Shown here piece after piece: positions 46,861-58,483 of a stretch of 64,000 nucleotides of DNA. Position 1 is the stretch's first letter. Each line of letters begins with the position of its first letter. Made by a program: the position numbers and the translations under genes. Under the pieces are notes generated by a model. The model saw nothing but the letters and a program-made list of their open reading frames with translations, did not search any database and was not told where the DNA came from. Origin of the DNA: Platerodrilus igneus (taxonomy: Eukaryota; Arthropoda; Insecta; Coleoptera; Lycidae); contig JARFIW010001190.1 of assembly GCA_036346225.1 (NCBI GenBank), positions 186,001 to 250,000 of the forward strand, given 5' to 3'.

Positions 46861-47112
46861 AGATTCTCTATTAGAATCTTTTCCAGGAGCATAGTCCTTA
46901 ACATTATTTCCATCATCATAAACGAAAGGATCGCCTTTCCACTTTGAGTTGTTTTCTTTATCCAAACTTTCATTAACCACATTGTCATGAACAGTGGTTG
47001 TCAGACCATAAAAGTTAGACACTGATATCGATTTGAATTCACTTGCGTCAGTTATTTCGATAAAATAGAAATAAATCAATCACCGGTACACAAAAAGAAT
47101 ATAAGACAACAT
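46861..47112 (-). pseudogene. Candidate host exon of a small secreted protein, with in-frame TGA
   Basis: On the minus strand an ATG at 47112 starts a hydrophobic leader (MLSYILFVYR, then a TGA, then LIYFYFIEITDA). The frame continues about 70 codons of polar, acidic sequence (ASEFKSISVSNFYGL, KWKGDPFVYDDGNN) to a consensus donor GTAAGT at 46860-46855. Composition after the leader is protein-like. The Gypsy element on the same strand begins 75 bp beyond the donor, as if inserted in the intron. The TGA makes the exon dead unless it is a sequence error. No family recognised. Confidence 0.3.
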
Positions 47113-48580
47113 TTTGTTTCAAAGGAGACAGTGGCACAATCGATACAAAATAATCTTTTGGTAAATAACACCAATCACACATAAATGAAAATAAAAACTA
47201 GCAAGCCAAATTGTGAACAAATAATCACTTCCCAAATATTACGTAGCACACACTTCGCTTTGTTTATTATATATCAAGAAGTTGGTCTTTGTTTAAAGTT
47301 TTCGTTGTACTGACATTTTGTTATCGGATCTAATTTGGAAAATAGTATGTAAGTTAAAAGTCTGTCACACGATTACGTCGATTGTTCTAACGATACGAGT
47401 GCCCTTAACCGTTCTTTTAGCATATACCAACTAATTTCTTAAATAGTAGAAGATATTTCTAGAGATTGAATTACCTGTGCGGTGAGTTCTTGAATACATA
47501 ATTTTAGCAGTGCAACTTCTCCACGTTGCTCAATTGCACATTATTGTTAATTAATGAATCAAAAGTTCCATAAAAACTCGTTCAATCACTATAATAGTCA
47601 TAAAAGTCTTGCAAATTAAATTGTGGAAATTTAACACAATTTCAAAAATTTGAATTGAGCTCCTAACTCTTCTGAGTATTAGAGCACTAATTACCCCGAC
47701 TGCTTATCCAGAACCCGCTCAGCATTTCAATTGCTTCTGCGATATCTCTATAATACACGGCTTAAAAGGAATCTTTAATTTGCTCGTATATTATTTTTAT
47801 TTTGCCTTGAATAGCAATAAAATTATTTAACACAGTGTTTTCAATTGCCGAAAGTCTTGACTATGCTTCGAAGTAATTTGATGCATTTATAACATTAGTA
47901 AGGAATGTATTAGAGCAGGTTAATCGACCCTTTATTTTATCGCGTTTAGTAACTAAATCCCTTAATTCGGCAGCATTGTTGACGTGTGTTGTTGAGTAGG
48001 CATTTTAATAACTATATAATTTGTTGAAATTAAATTACTGAACACTTTTGCGTTGTTTTGCTTCGACGTCTTCATCGAGTTGTTGAATGGCGTCTCTTTG
48101 ATAAATTTTTGATTTGGCGGTACGTATTGTGTCTTCCTTGTAGATCCAACTCGAATAGAAGGCCCATGTATTAAACCTTACGGTTGTGTAATCATTTTGA
48201 CGAGACTGTGGCCCCTACATCTTTGCTTGACCATTTATTTTATGCATATGTGGTCTGTATCTAGCTAGTGACTTATTTTGTTTATTAAAGAGCGACTGTC
48301 GTAATCCTGCAGTGGTGACTTCTAGTCGCTCGAACCGAGCGTTATAACATAAAGTATAAAAATAGTGGATATAATTTTGCAACCTTCGCTCTTTCAGTAC
48401 CTTGATATTATATCGTAGGTGTTGGATGCTAAATATTCTATTCAGCTGGTTGGCAGTAGTTTTGGTTACAGTGAATTTGGCGCCACGATTGGCGTAATTA
48501 AAATACAGTTATTACGATTTGCTGTTTGTTGTGTTTTAGAATCTTTCTACCGTCAGCAAGTGTGTTGTGTATAATTTTTG
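47113..48580. other. Non-coding interval
   Basis: No ORF or repeat structure found apart from AT-rich stretches. Confidence 0.4.
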
Positions 48581-48582
48581 TT

Positions 48583-48720
48583 CAAATGTGTGTGTGTGTG
48601 TGTGTGAGTGTGTTTGTGTGTATGTGTATGCGCGTGCGTGCGTTAGTACGTGAGTGGGTGCGTGCGTGCGTGTGCAAGTGTGTGTGCGTGTGTGTTGTGT
48701 GTGTATGTGTGTGTGCGCAT
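48583..48720. repeat. (GT)n-rich imperfect microsatellite
   Basis: GTGTGTGT runs interrupted by GCGTGCGTGC and GTATGTGT. The apparent Cys/Val-rich ORF is produced by it. Confidence 0.95.
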
Positions 48721-48750
48721 TAATTGTATTCTATATGAATTTATAGAATT

Positions 48751-50384
48751 ATGAGCTATGAAAAAGAGCAAACGGGCCTGCATAAGTTGTTGGAGAGACT
48801 GATACAGAATTAAAGTTTGATGATGAGAAGTGTGAAGCAGAGGAAAACAATATTGATAAACGATCGTCGGATTCTGAGCTAGAGCAAGATGGTGAAAATG
48901 AACCAAGTGCGAAAACTCTTTGTATTCCTAGCGTCATTGTCCAGAAAAAACATCGTCCATTCAAAATATTATTGACTTACGAGGCGTGAAAGCGCATGTA
49001 CAAAAAATGCCAAGTCAATAACCGGCCGTTAAAAAATATTTTTTTCGGACGATATGTTGGACCTTATCGTTGAAGGTACCAATAAATATATAAATAAAGT
49101 AAAAAATCGGTACACAAGAGACCATTCTGCAAGAAATACAAATTTAATTAAAATTTGAGCTTTATTAGGCTGTTATATCTAGTCGGACGGTTATAAAGTA
49201 ATCGATTAAATACTTGAGAACTGTGGGATCGCAACGGAAGTGGCATTGAATTGTTTTGGTTGGCAATGCCGCAACGGTGTTTTCTTTTTTTTATTGAGGT
49301 ATGTTCTATTTAATGATGTGGATACCAGGGAAGAGAAAAAGTCAGTAGATAGACTGACTCCGATCAGATCTTTATTCATAATTTTTGTAAATAATTGTTA
49401 AAAGGCGCATAGAATAAGCGAATATGGAACCATCGATGAGAAGAGGGAAGGATTTCGTGTTAGGTGCTGATTTGAACAACACCGTTTATCTAAACCAAGT
49501 AAGGGTAGTTAAAAAATGTTGGTCCTTGCGGATGCCAAGACACGATAAACTTCAAATTTGGAACCCTATCTTGGTATGCAACTTTAAGGTATATACCGGT
49601 TAAAATATGGTTTAGCTAGTGTTACAGCGAGACTAATTTCACCAATATCTACAACTGGAAGAAACATCACATGCAACCATAATTTAACATACGCGGGTAC
49701 TGTATGTAAAAATAAAAGGCAACTTCTACCAGAATTTGTAAACACCAAACATGGTCCAGTTAGTTCGTGTATTTTTGGATAAGGGGAAGACGTTACAATT
49801 GTATCCTATATACCTAGAAAAGGTAAAAAGGTTATTTTGGCATCGAGTTTGTGCCTTATAGACAAAGTAAGCGAATCCACTGCTGAACAGTGTAATTCGG
49901 ATATAGTCACATTTTATAACGGTTCTAAAGGTGGTGTTGACACCGTCAATAAATTGTGTGAACTAATAATGCAGCCCTAAACACTAGAAGGTGGCCGATT
50001 GTTATATTTTAAGCCCTATTGAATATTGCAGGTATAAACTCACAAGCGATATTTACGGCCAATAATACTGATAACAGTTCGATTAGAAGGATATGTCTAT
50101 AACAGTTATTAATTGATTTAGCAGAGGAACATACAAAACGTCGTTCTATGCTAAGAAATGTTTCAATGGCAATTCGTCGAAGAGAACAAGACCTAGCTAC
50201 AACATCATATCATGTTCCCAAAGGCGATCCTAAACATCCAAAGGTTAAGAACGATGCCATATGTGTACAAAGGATAGTAAAACGCGTTAATTTTGTCAAG
50301 GCTATGAAAAATTTATTTGTCCATCGCATGCTATTTTTATGTACTCCAGTTGTAAGCAAGTATCCTAATTTTATAAAACTATGA
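48751..50384 (+). pseudogene. piggyBac transposase, degenerate
   Basis: From the ATG at 48751 an acidic N-terminal part (SSDSELEQDGENEPSAK) is followed by DLIVEGTNKYINKVKNRYTR. After stops and frame changes come TIDEK (position of the first catalytic Asp), VLADAKTR (second Asp region), VSYIPRKGKKVILASSLCL, YNGSKGGVDTVNKLCEL (third Asp, D of GVDTV) and EGGRLLYF. The last open part (50148-50384) covers the C-terminal zone but lacks an intact Cys-rich plant-homeodomain-like finger. Order and motifs are those of the DDE_Tnp_1_7 family. TTAA target duplications and inverted ends were not identified. Confidence 0.85.
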
Positions 50385-51072
50385 TCAAGAAAACAAGTTA
50401 AGGGTCTTTAAGTTTTTACTAATAAATTTCAATTTGTTTGTTGATGTTATTTCAGTGTTCACCGTTTCTGGACGATTTGTAGGTGTCTTAATTTTTTTAC
50501 TTTTGAAATGTTTGTTATTAGCAAGTTTTACAATACAATATACAGCAATACTATCTTATATAAAATAACGGCTGTAGTGAAAACATTTTATTTATTTTTA
50601 TTTTTCTACAAATTTTTTAAATTATAGGTTTTTCAAGCTTAGCGCCACCACGCTAGGAAAAAGGCGCCACCACTGCAGGGTAAAAAGAAGATTTAATAGT
50701 ACTTCATAATGCTTACATTGTAATGGCAACAAGTGGTGAACACAAATAAACCCAAACAGGACAGGAAGCCCTTGGTTATATACGCAGCTACTTAAATTGA
50801 GGTGTGCTTACGGTGGGAGCAATGCAAACAGCCACCTCCAATATGACTCACGTTCAGAAAGTCATTTACAAATTCAGCACCCGGAATTGCAAAGAAAATA
50901 TCAAAATTGCATTTTTAAAAGAATATGAAAACAAATGATAAAGGTTATTCGAAAATGCTGTCTAACAAGCTAGCGATTGACGCAACTTTTTTGTAATCTA
51001 AGCAAATTTATATCTTACCCCTTTCTAGATACCTAACTTTGTAATCTTAGCTTGGATAAAATGGTTAAGATA
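50385..51072. other. Non-coding interval
   Basis: Contains a direct repeat of GGCGCCACCAC (about 50642 and 50663); otherwise nothing identified. Confidence 0.4.
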
Positions 51073-51074
51073 TA

Positions 51075-53888
51075 GGGGAAAGTTGCCTTTATTACACCGC
51101 TTCCTATTTTGGACCAGTGGCTCAAAACATAAATGGAATAATGAAAGTGCTGCTACTCTGGTGTGATATAGAGTAACTACGCATCATACTGCAAATGCAT
51201 ATTCCTACTTCATTCAGTAGCACTTGATACGTGAGAGAGAGGGGTCCTTTGATATTTTTATTTTATAAAGTAGTATTTCCACATTTTTACTTAAGTAACT
51301 GTTCTTACATAACAAAGGTAGGCATTATTTTAGTAACGTATTGATATTTTTAAGTTTCTTAGTACTAGTTTTATTTACCATTAGTTTCAATATCTCTATA
51401 AATTTCCTGATAATATGAAATTGTTTACAAAGTGGTGTGGGTTCTTAAACTGGACCGATCATAGTAACCTTAGTTTGACTGGTCCAAATTAGAAACCCCT
51501 TAGATTTATTTTGGTCTTATCTTAAAAAACTAGTACCTATAGAAAGTGATCCGTATTATAACGCTAAATATTGATAATTTATATTTATTATGTAGCTATG
51601 TTAGGAAATATTCATTATCAGTAATAAACACGAATCTGTGTTCCTTTTACTAAAAAAATTTATTATCAAAACAAATGTCTGGAAAAAGAAAGTATGGTCA
51701 ATGGACTAATGAAGATTTGATATTGGCAGTAAATGCAGTTCAACAAGATAAAGTTGAAATCAATGAAGCAGCTAGTAGGTATGGTTTGCCACAATCAACA
51801 CTAAAGCGTTACCTAAAACAGAGAGATATAATACCTCCCATTATTAAACCTCGTGGCAGACTCCCTGTTTTCATTGAAGAGATGGAGAAAGACATAGCAA
51901 CCGACATTGTTAAGTTTGAAGAAAGGTTGTTTGGCTTAACAATAAATGATGCCAGGAAACTTGCGTTTGACGTCGCCTAAGCGAATGGTATTTAACACTG
52001 CTTTAATGTTGAAAAGGGTTTGGCAGGAAAAATGGTTTTATAGGATTATAAAAAAAAATTCTAAGTTATCACTTAGACAGCCAGAAGCTACCTCTCTTGC
52101 CCGAATGAGAGGTTTTAGTAAGGACAGAGACAATGTATTTTTTAACCTTCTAGAAGAGCAGATAGACAAATATAAAATAACCTGTAGAAAAATTTATAAT
52201 GTGGATGAAGGTGGATTCATTACAGTTCAAAAATAACTACAAAAAGTTATTAGTCTAAAAGGCAAACATTAAATCGGTGCGGCAAGTAGTGGTAAACGAG
52301 GAGTTAACACCACCATTGTATGTTGTGTAAGCGCTGCAGGTGTTTATATTCCGCCCATGTTCATCTTTAAAAAAAAAGGTTTGCACCAGAATTAACAAAA
52401 GGAGCTCCTGCCGGAAGTGAAGTAATGATTTCAGAAACAGGCTACATTTGAACAGAACTCCTTGCACGGTGACTTCGATTTTTTAAAACGAATGTAGCAT
52501 GCTCAAAAGAGGATCCGGTATTGCTAATTTTAAACGGGAATTCTACGCATAGTAAAAATCTGGATGCACGTTTGTTTGGGCGTGAAAATGGAATCATTAT
52601 GCTTCAGTTGAGTTATACGACACACTATATGCAGCCCCTTGATGTTGGGTTTTTGTCTTCTTGGAATTTACTATGTGCAGTCACAAGAGAAATATTTACG
52701 GCAGAACAAAAGAAAACAGATTACACAATACGATGTTGTTGCATTACTTGCTGAAGCCTATGGCAAAGCAGCTACCATTGGGACTGCTGAAAATACGTTC
52801 AAAGCCTCTGGTATTTGGTCTGTTGATCGGCACGTGTTTCAAAATCATTATTTTGCTGCTTCAGAAGCATTGCAGGTAAATAAGATGGCAACATTATCGG
52901 CACTACAAAAATTCAAAAACGTTTTCTGAATCTTTACATACAGTTTTCCATTGCGCCAAGCAAAACCTGGTACCTCAAAGCAAAGACAACAACAAACTGC
53001 CACTGTTCTAACCAGCACACGTTACAAAGAGAATTTGGAACAACAGCAAACAAAAATCCCAAACCCCACAAAAAATTAAAAAGAGATTTATTTGCTAGTG
53101 ATGTGGTGAAAAAGATCCAAAAAGAAAAAAAATTGTGAAATCAAATAGTGATGACTCAACAAAAGACTTCCAAGCAAGCGGTTCATCTTCAGGTGGGGAT
53201 GGTTTCTTGCTATCTGATAATTTTATTGGAATAGACGACTTTGAATATTTTGATCATGATCAGTTAAAAGTAAACGACTATGTTTTGGTTTGTTTAAAAG
53301 ATGAGAAAAAAAGGTCATTTACTACGGGGGGCAAGTTGTGCAAGAGAAAACAGTTACTGGTCATTTCGAAATTTCCGTTATGAGAAAGTCTACTAAAGTA
53401 AATAATGCATTTATTTTCCCAACTGTGCCAGACATTTCTGTTATAGATGATTGTGACAAAGATGTAATTACCCAACCATCAGAAACATGGTCAAACGAAA
53501 CGTCAACAGTCCTACATTACATTTGGAATTAAATTTAACTTCCCAATTCGCTAAATTCTTTGACTTTTCATATGTTGACTTGTTTATAACTAGTATTATT
53601 TTTGTTTTTCTGGCAGATTTTAAATATCCTACTTTTGAGAATAAAAAAAGTATTTGTTAAGAACTGTGAGGTTCAAATTAAGCAACTAAGTTCCCTATAT
53701 TGGACTGATTTCATATGTTGTTTTAAACAGTCGCAGCAAATTATTTAAACAGTTGTAAATATTTTAGGTACCCATTTATTTGGCTTACAATGTCGCTATA
53801 CTGTAACTAAAAACTTGCCTGGATAATACAAATATTTTGGTTGCAAATAATTTTTTTAAAATGCAGTCCAAATTGGGCAACCTTCCCC
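51075..53888 (+). mobile_element. pogo/Tigger-like DNA transposon with TIRs and TA duplication
   Basis: The left end, after TA (51073-51074), reads GGGGAAAGTTGCC. The right end, before TA (53889-53890), is the inverse of GGGGAAGGTTGCC, with one mismatch in 13. Subterminal copies of TTTGGACCAGT / ACTGGTCCAAA occur near 51112, 51453, 51478, 53700 and 53865 and may be transposase sites. A pogo-type transposase fills the interior. The TA duplication is the rule for Tc1/mariner/pogo elements. Confidence 0.85.
51675..53532 (+). pseudogene. pogo/Tigger-like transposase, frameshifted
   Basis: Starts MSGKRKYGQWTNEDLILAV, a psq-type helix-turn-helix (INEAASRYGLPQSTLKRYL), then a linker PRGRLPVFIEEMEKDI. 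A frame change near 51975 leads to 52003-52236: WFYRIIKKNSKLSLRQPEA (CENP-B/HTH-like) and YNVDEGG with the first catalytic Asp. The second Asp position (LLILNGNSTHS, 52520-52550) has Asn where most families have Asp. Next come HYMQPLDVGF, FKASGIWSVDRHVFQNHYF near 52800, and a C-terminal accessory domain (53135-53532: KVNDYVLVCLKDEKK, NAFIFPTVPDISVIDD) usual in this subgroup. At least four frame breaks or stops; the element is dead. Confidence 0.85.
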
Positions 53889-53890
53889 TA

Positions 53891-54422
53891 AAACTACACC
53901 GTTTGCATTAGTTCACTCTCCCGTACATTTGGTTATTGTATAGGATGGCTATTACTTACTTACAAAGAAATATTCAGCCTTCTGCGAGTAATAATATAAT
54001 AAGAAAATATCTTCCTTATTGTCAAAGTGTTGGTTGCTGCAGTAGGGTATATTGGATGTATCTGGCACAACGCCGCCGCCGCTGCGCCGCTCAAAACGCC
54101 CCCTAACCTAACCTAGCCTCTGACATCACATGACCCATTTTTAAAACGTCATTTCTTCCATTTACGTCACAACCTCCTTCCATTTTTATTTTATTTTTTA
54201 TTTTATTTTTAATTTCTACTTTTATTTCTAATTTTCAGATCTCCGCGGCTCGCTCTTTTTCAATGTCTTAAAAACCGGTTGTAGAAATTGTTTTCGACTA
54301 ATCATTTTTCATCTTTCGAGATAAATGAGCATCCTCATTTCCTCCCACATCTGGATCAAATAGTTTTCTTCAACTAGCCATTTTTTATCTTTCATCTGAA
54401 CCAAATAGTTTTCTTCGTCTAA
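53891..54422. other. Non-coding interval with a short GC-rich core
   Basis: GCCGCCGCCGCTGCGCCGC at about 54072 is followed by CCTAACCTAACC and then pyrimidine-rich, T-rich sequence. No ORF. Confidence 0.4.
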
Positions 54423-55050
54423 CCAATGCATCTTTTAAGATAAACCTATCTTGTTTGGTATCAATTAATATTAGAATTTTCTCAGCTACCCGAATTTCTA
54501 GGAATTTTTCAGATATCATCACCCCCCAAGGGAGCTACCCTGATTTTAAGATTTCTTACCTATAGCGACTTTTGAGCGTTCTTATAAATTTTTTTATACA
54601 CGCGATACATTAAATTAACTTAGAATTTTATGCAGAATTCAAATCTGCAATAGGACCACGCCCTGCAAAATTATACTTTAAGCTCTCAAACCTCTAAATT
54701 TTGCTCTTTGCTTTATAAGCAAAACTAACAAATAGTTTTATTCGTATAACCAATGCATCTTTCGAGATAAACCTATCTTGTTTGGTATTAATTATTATTA
54801 GAATTTTCTCAGCTACCCGAATTTCTAGGAATTTTTCAGATATCATCACCCCCAAGGGAGCTACTCTGATTTTAAGATTTCTCACCTGTAGCGACTTTTG
54901 AGCGTTCTTATAAATTTTTTTAGTCATGCAATACATCTTGTTAGTCTAAAATTTTTCGCACATCCCGAATCTGCAAACAGATTTAAAATCGGACCACGCC
55001 CTGCAAAATTATACTTTAAGCTCTCAAACCTCTTTAAAATTTTTGCTCAT
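54423..55050. repeat. Direct duplication, 327-bp unit, about 1.9 copies
   Basis: CCAATGCATCTTT occurs at 54423 and 54750. Both units share ATAAACCTATCTTGTTTGGT, CTACCCGAATTTCTAGG, ATATCATCACCCCC, TAGCGACTTTTGAGCG and GGACCACGCCCTGC. The second unit ends near 55050. Unknown origin. Confidence 0.85.
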
Positions 55051-56600
55051 TTATGACATATACTTTAACCAATACAAAGAAATAAGCACGCAAAATTTTA
55101 ATAATTTATTTTATCTAATTTACAGTTTAATAACTAATCATTTCAATGTAATGTGTCTCAAATATGTAAATGGAAAGGTCGACTTTGACGTAATGATCGC
55201 GTGGTTAATAATTAAGAAAGCGCATTTTGCTTATATGAAATCTATGGAATTTCTCCTGTAATGAAAGAAGAATGCATTCGTAATTGAAAATGCGTGTCAC
55301 TTACCTTCGCTAGATACCAACCATGTTAATTAGTGAATTCATAGTACCGATTTAGATTCTAGTAATTAGAAATTTTGTGTATGACATCATTAACTACCTA
55401 AATTTCAGAATTATCAAAATGTAATAAACCACATTAAATACTGTTCAGTAATAATCATAAAACAATATTAGAGTGAAAGTAAATGGGTCTTATTACATAT
55501 TGATATCCTACATCAATTACCTAAATTACCTTACGTGACGCTGTAGAAGCATTATAATTCAATATTTTCGAAACTTCCAATGCAGTATTAATTCATTTGT
55601 AATTATTTGTATTCCAGCAAATATTCTAGATTCTTAACGAACATGTGAATCACATTTGAAAGCTGTTTATAATTTCTTCTCCAAACAAATGCGGTTATTA
55701 CAATAGGAAAGTACGCTAAATGCAAGTCAATTAACAGCATTTAAATATTGCTTACTAACCTACCTTAATTAGGTTGCTGTGCTATTAGGACCAGGGTATG
55801 CAGAATTTAACACCTCCATCTCGCACGCTTTACACGGATGTTGGTTGTTTCGTACAAGACCCTTTAACAACTGGTGGAGCTGAACGTTTACTGCTTAATG
55901 ACATACCGTGCTGTTTTTCCTTGTATTGCTGTAAGCTATTCTTGTAAAAGCGATACTGCAAGACCCAGAGTTTAAGTACTTTGCTGCCGACGGATGTATA
56001 AGCTTAACCGTGGACGATGTTACACCACGACATTAAATAGCATGCTTGAATATTTTCTTTGGAAACAATTGAAGATTGCCGAAAACACTCGAAGAGTGCA
56101 CAAACGCGGTCACTAAACCACAATTAATAATCGCCTTTATAGGTTTAACATTTCTACCATTACCCAATGACTTTAATTTCTTATTGGAGAGAATCCTTAT
56201 TCTCCCACGCACTGTTGCGTAGCTGGATGCCCACCCCTTTTGGGAATATATGCTCGTTATAGGTTGTAGCACCCGCGGTTTTACTTATCTACACTTCGTG
56301 AGATCCCTTTAATCTTTTTTTAATCGTGTCCTTCTCGCGTACAATACAGTAGTACTTAGCCTTACTACCTACAAATTCTAACACCAAGTCACCGTTAAAC
56401 TCGTCTTTAAATATCCCCACAACTTTTTGTTAACATGCGGTATATTGTATTTATTATTTGCGGAGTACACCACTTTAAACCTAAAAATAAAAACAGGATA
56501 GTTTAATACGTCTATTAATAATTTATGGTAATGTTGGCGGTACAAATATGTAAAAACAAACTTTATCAAGAAAAATATAATGTTTTTAATAGAATACATA
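55051..56600. other. Unassigned interval
   Basis: Mostly AT-rich. 55790-56290 has a more even base composition and short open stretches on both strands (for example 56272-56033 minus, 79 codons), but no motif, splice pair or family match was recognised. Confidence 0.35.
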
Positions 56601-56616
56601 CATGTATTGATAACAT

Positions 56617-57440
56617 CTATAAACCGCTGTGGTAACCAGAGTCTGACGAATCTGGGATAGCCAAATCTCTAAACATTTGCGCAAGCGATTGCCCTGCAGT
56701 CGCATCTTTTAAGTACTGAATGGGGAAACATTTAATAAGTTCCAACACTGTCAAGTAATTTAAATTGCTGCAATCATTAGACAGAGAAATACTGGCACTG
56801 CTCTCTCCCTCTAATAACGTTTGAACCCTTTCTTCCTCCGTTGTATTTCCACATACTTTTTTTATATCACCAACAAATTTTTCGTAAAATTCTGGAAAGT
56901 TTCTACACCTTAACTCAGCCATTTTAAAACAGATCAATTCTTGCAAATTTAATAGCTTGATGCACTCGTACGCAGGTAGCACAATAACATTCCCATCTTT
57001 CGTAATCTCCATATTATATAAATTCTCTTTTTCAAAATTATTCAAAAGCCATATACTTCTATTAAAGGCTGTGCTCAGCTGCAATTTGAAATCTTGATCC
57101 AATTGTATCTCAACAACATCGTTTCCAGTAGTCAAACCATTTAATCTGACTTGTTTTGAGTCTTGAGCAAATTGGCGAATTTGAAATTCCACTTGAAAAG
57201 TACACAATTTCTTCCAATCAGTAAGAGAATGTTATCGTAGAATCAGCACATACCACTACAGCAAATAACTTGGATGGCAGGTTGAAGACCACCATATAAA
57301 TCAAAACCAACTTCTAATATATGGTGGTGATAATTTGGAGGAAATTCGCCTAACCTATAGGTTGACTTACCAACTAGTTGGTTGATATTTAATTGTGGTA
57401 CTCGCACATCACTTGTAACGTCAACACAAGAAAAATCCAT
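56617..57440 (-). CDS. Unknown two-exon gene, multi-copy family, C-terminal DSGYHSG
   Basis: ATG at 57440. Exon 1 (57440-57254) ends in phase 1 at a donor GTATGT. A 62-nt intron (57253-57192) has a branch-like TACTGAT and acceptor TTTTCAAG. Exon 2 (57191-56617) restores the frame and ends in TAG, giving 253 residues. The protein is soluble-looking and acidic, with no signal peptide or membrane segment. Notable blocks are GKSTYRLGEFPPNYHHHIL, KMAELRCRNFPEFYEKFV and the end AIPDSSDSGYHSGL, which contains DSGxxS, the form of a beta-TrCP phosphodegron. A TATA element (minus strand CATATAAGG, near 57516) lies about 75 bp upstream, with TTAGT or CAGT start-site candidates. ATTAAA follows the stop. 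Decayed relatives lie at 37.2 and 38.0-38.65 kb. No function is recognised; association with the virus-like sequences next door is inference. Confidence 0.7.
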
Positions 57441-57499
57441 CTTTAATTTATAATTTTAATCAAACTCGACGATACTTTGACGACTAATGCACTGGAACA

Positions 57500-57520
57500 T
57501 GGCTCTCGCCTTATATGCCG
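57500..57520 (-). promoter_or_regulatory. TATA box of the two-exon gene
   Basis: CATATAAGGCG on the minus strand (TATA at 57516-57512). Initiator candidates TTAGTC at 57487-57482 (31 nt downstream) and CAGT at 57494-57491 both precede the ATG. Confidence 0.55.
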
Positions 57521-58483
57521 ATGGTCGAGCGTGCGCAGCTCTTATTATATTAGTTGGCGTTATATGCAAGTCTTGACTAGAAAAGTGACGTCTATAATTG
57601 TTTTATAGTGGGTTTTACCTGTATGTATTTAACCACCAACGCCATTTTTAGAATTATTAAACAAAATTACTCTTAGCAGTATTTTAATATACCATCGTGT
57701 AAGATTTCAATTATTATTGTGTTTTCCTCAGGTTCTCAAATCCTCGAATTTTTTCAAATCGAATGACTCCTTACTGATTTGCAGATTAACCTTTTGCAAG
57801 CACCGTATATAATTCACCTTTAATCTATTTCTAAACCGTATCGCTCTGTCTTTTGAGATAAACCCATGGTGTAACCTATAAAATTAGTATAGAATTTTCC
57901 TGGGAATTGAAATTAATTATCACGTCTTTTAAAATTAGTTCCAACAAAGACCTGTATATATTGTATTAATATTCAAAAACCTATCAGCAAAACACCTTTG
58001 CATTTTTATTTAGATTTAGCTCGATAATAGAATTAAACTCCAAAAATATTTATTAGTGGCTAGAATTGTTAAAATTTTCAATTAGTGAATCCACATACAA
58101 ATGATTAAACCAAAAGGTTTAATACATATATTAATTCTGCACGATGACCTAGAAAGTGGTTCGATAATCTATTTTAAATGTAGTTCAACATAAGACGTAT
58201 ATTCTAAATAAATTTAGTGAAATGTATGATCATTAGCCTTGCATTGTTTGTCGATGACGTCTGACTATTAATTTAATAAAAGCACTTTCCACAATTCTAG
58301 TTAATATACGGAATACACATTCTATAATTTGATTTAAATTGGGTTAATGTAAGGACAAATTATACTTATACTTTCTCTATGTACATAAATACGGGGGAAA
58401 TGATACCAAAAGTTCATTTTAAGTTTATTTTGTAAAACGTAAAGTCATTTATATTGTAATTAATAGTAATACTGAATTTTCAG
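57521..58483. other. Divergent intergenic region
   Basis: About 1 kb between the minus-strand gene starting at 57440 and the plus-strand exon at 58484. AT-rich; it could hold upstream exons or the promoter of the right-hand gene, but none was identified. Confidence 0.4.

Noticed and set aside
48526..48723. Cys/Val-rich ORF
   Set aside because: Produced by a GT-rich microsatellite.
54100..54118. CCTAACCTAACC as interstitial telomere repeat
   Set aside because: Only two to three units of the insect TTAGG motif; too short to mean anything.
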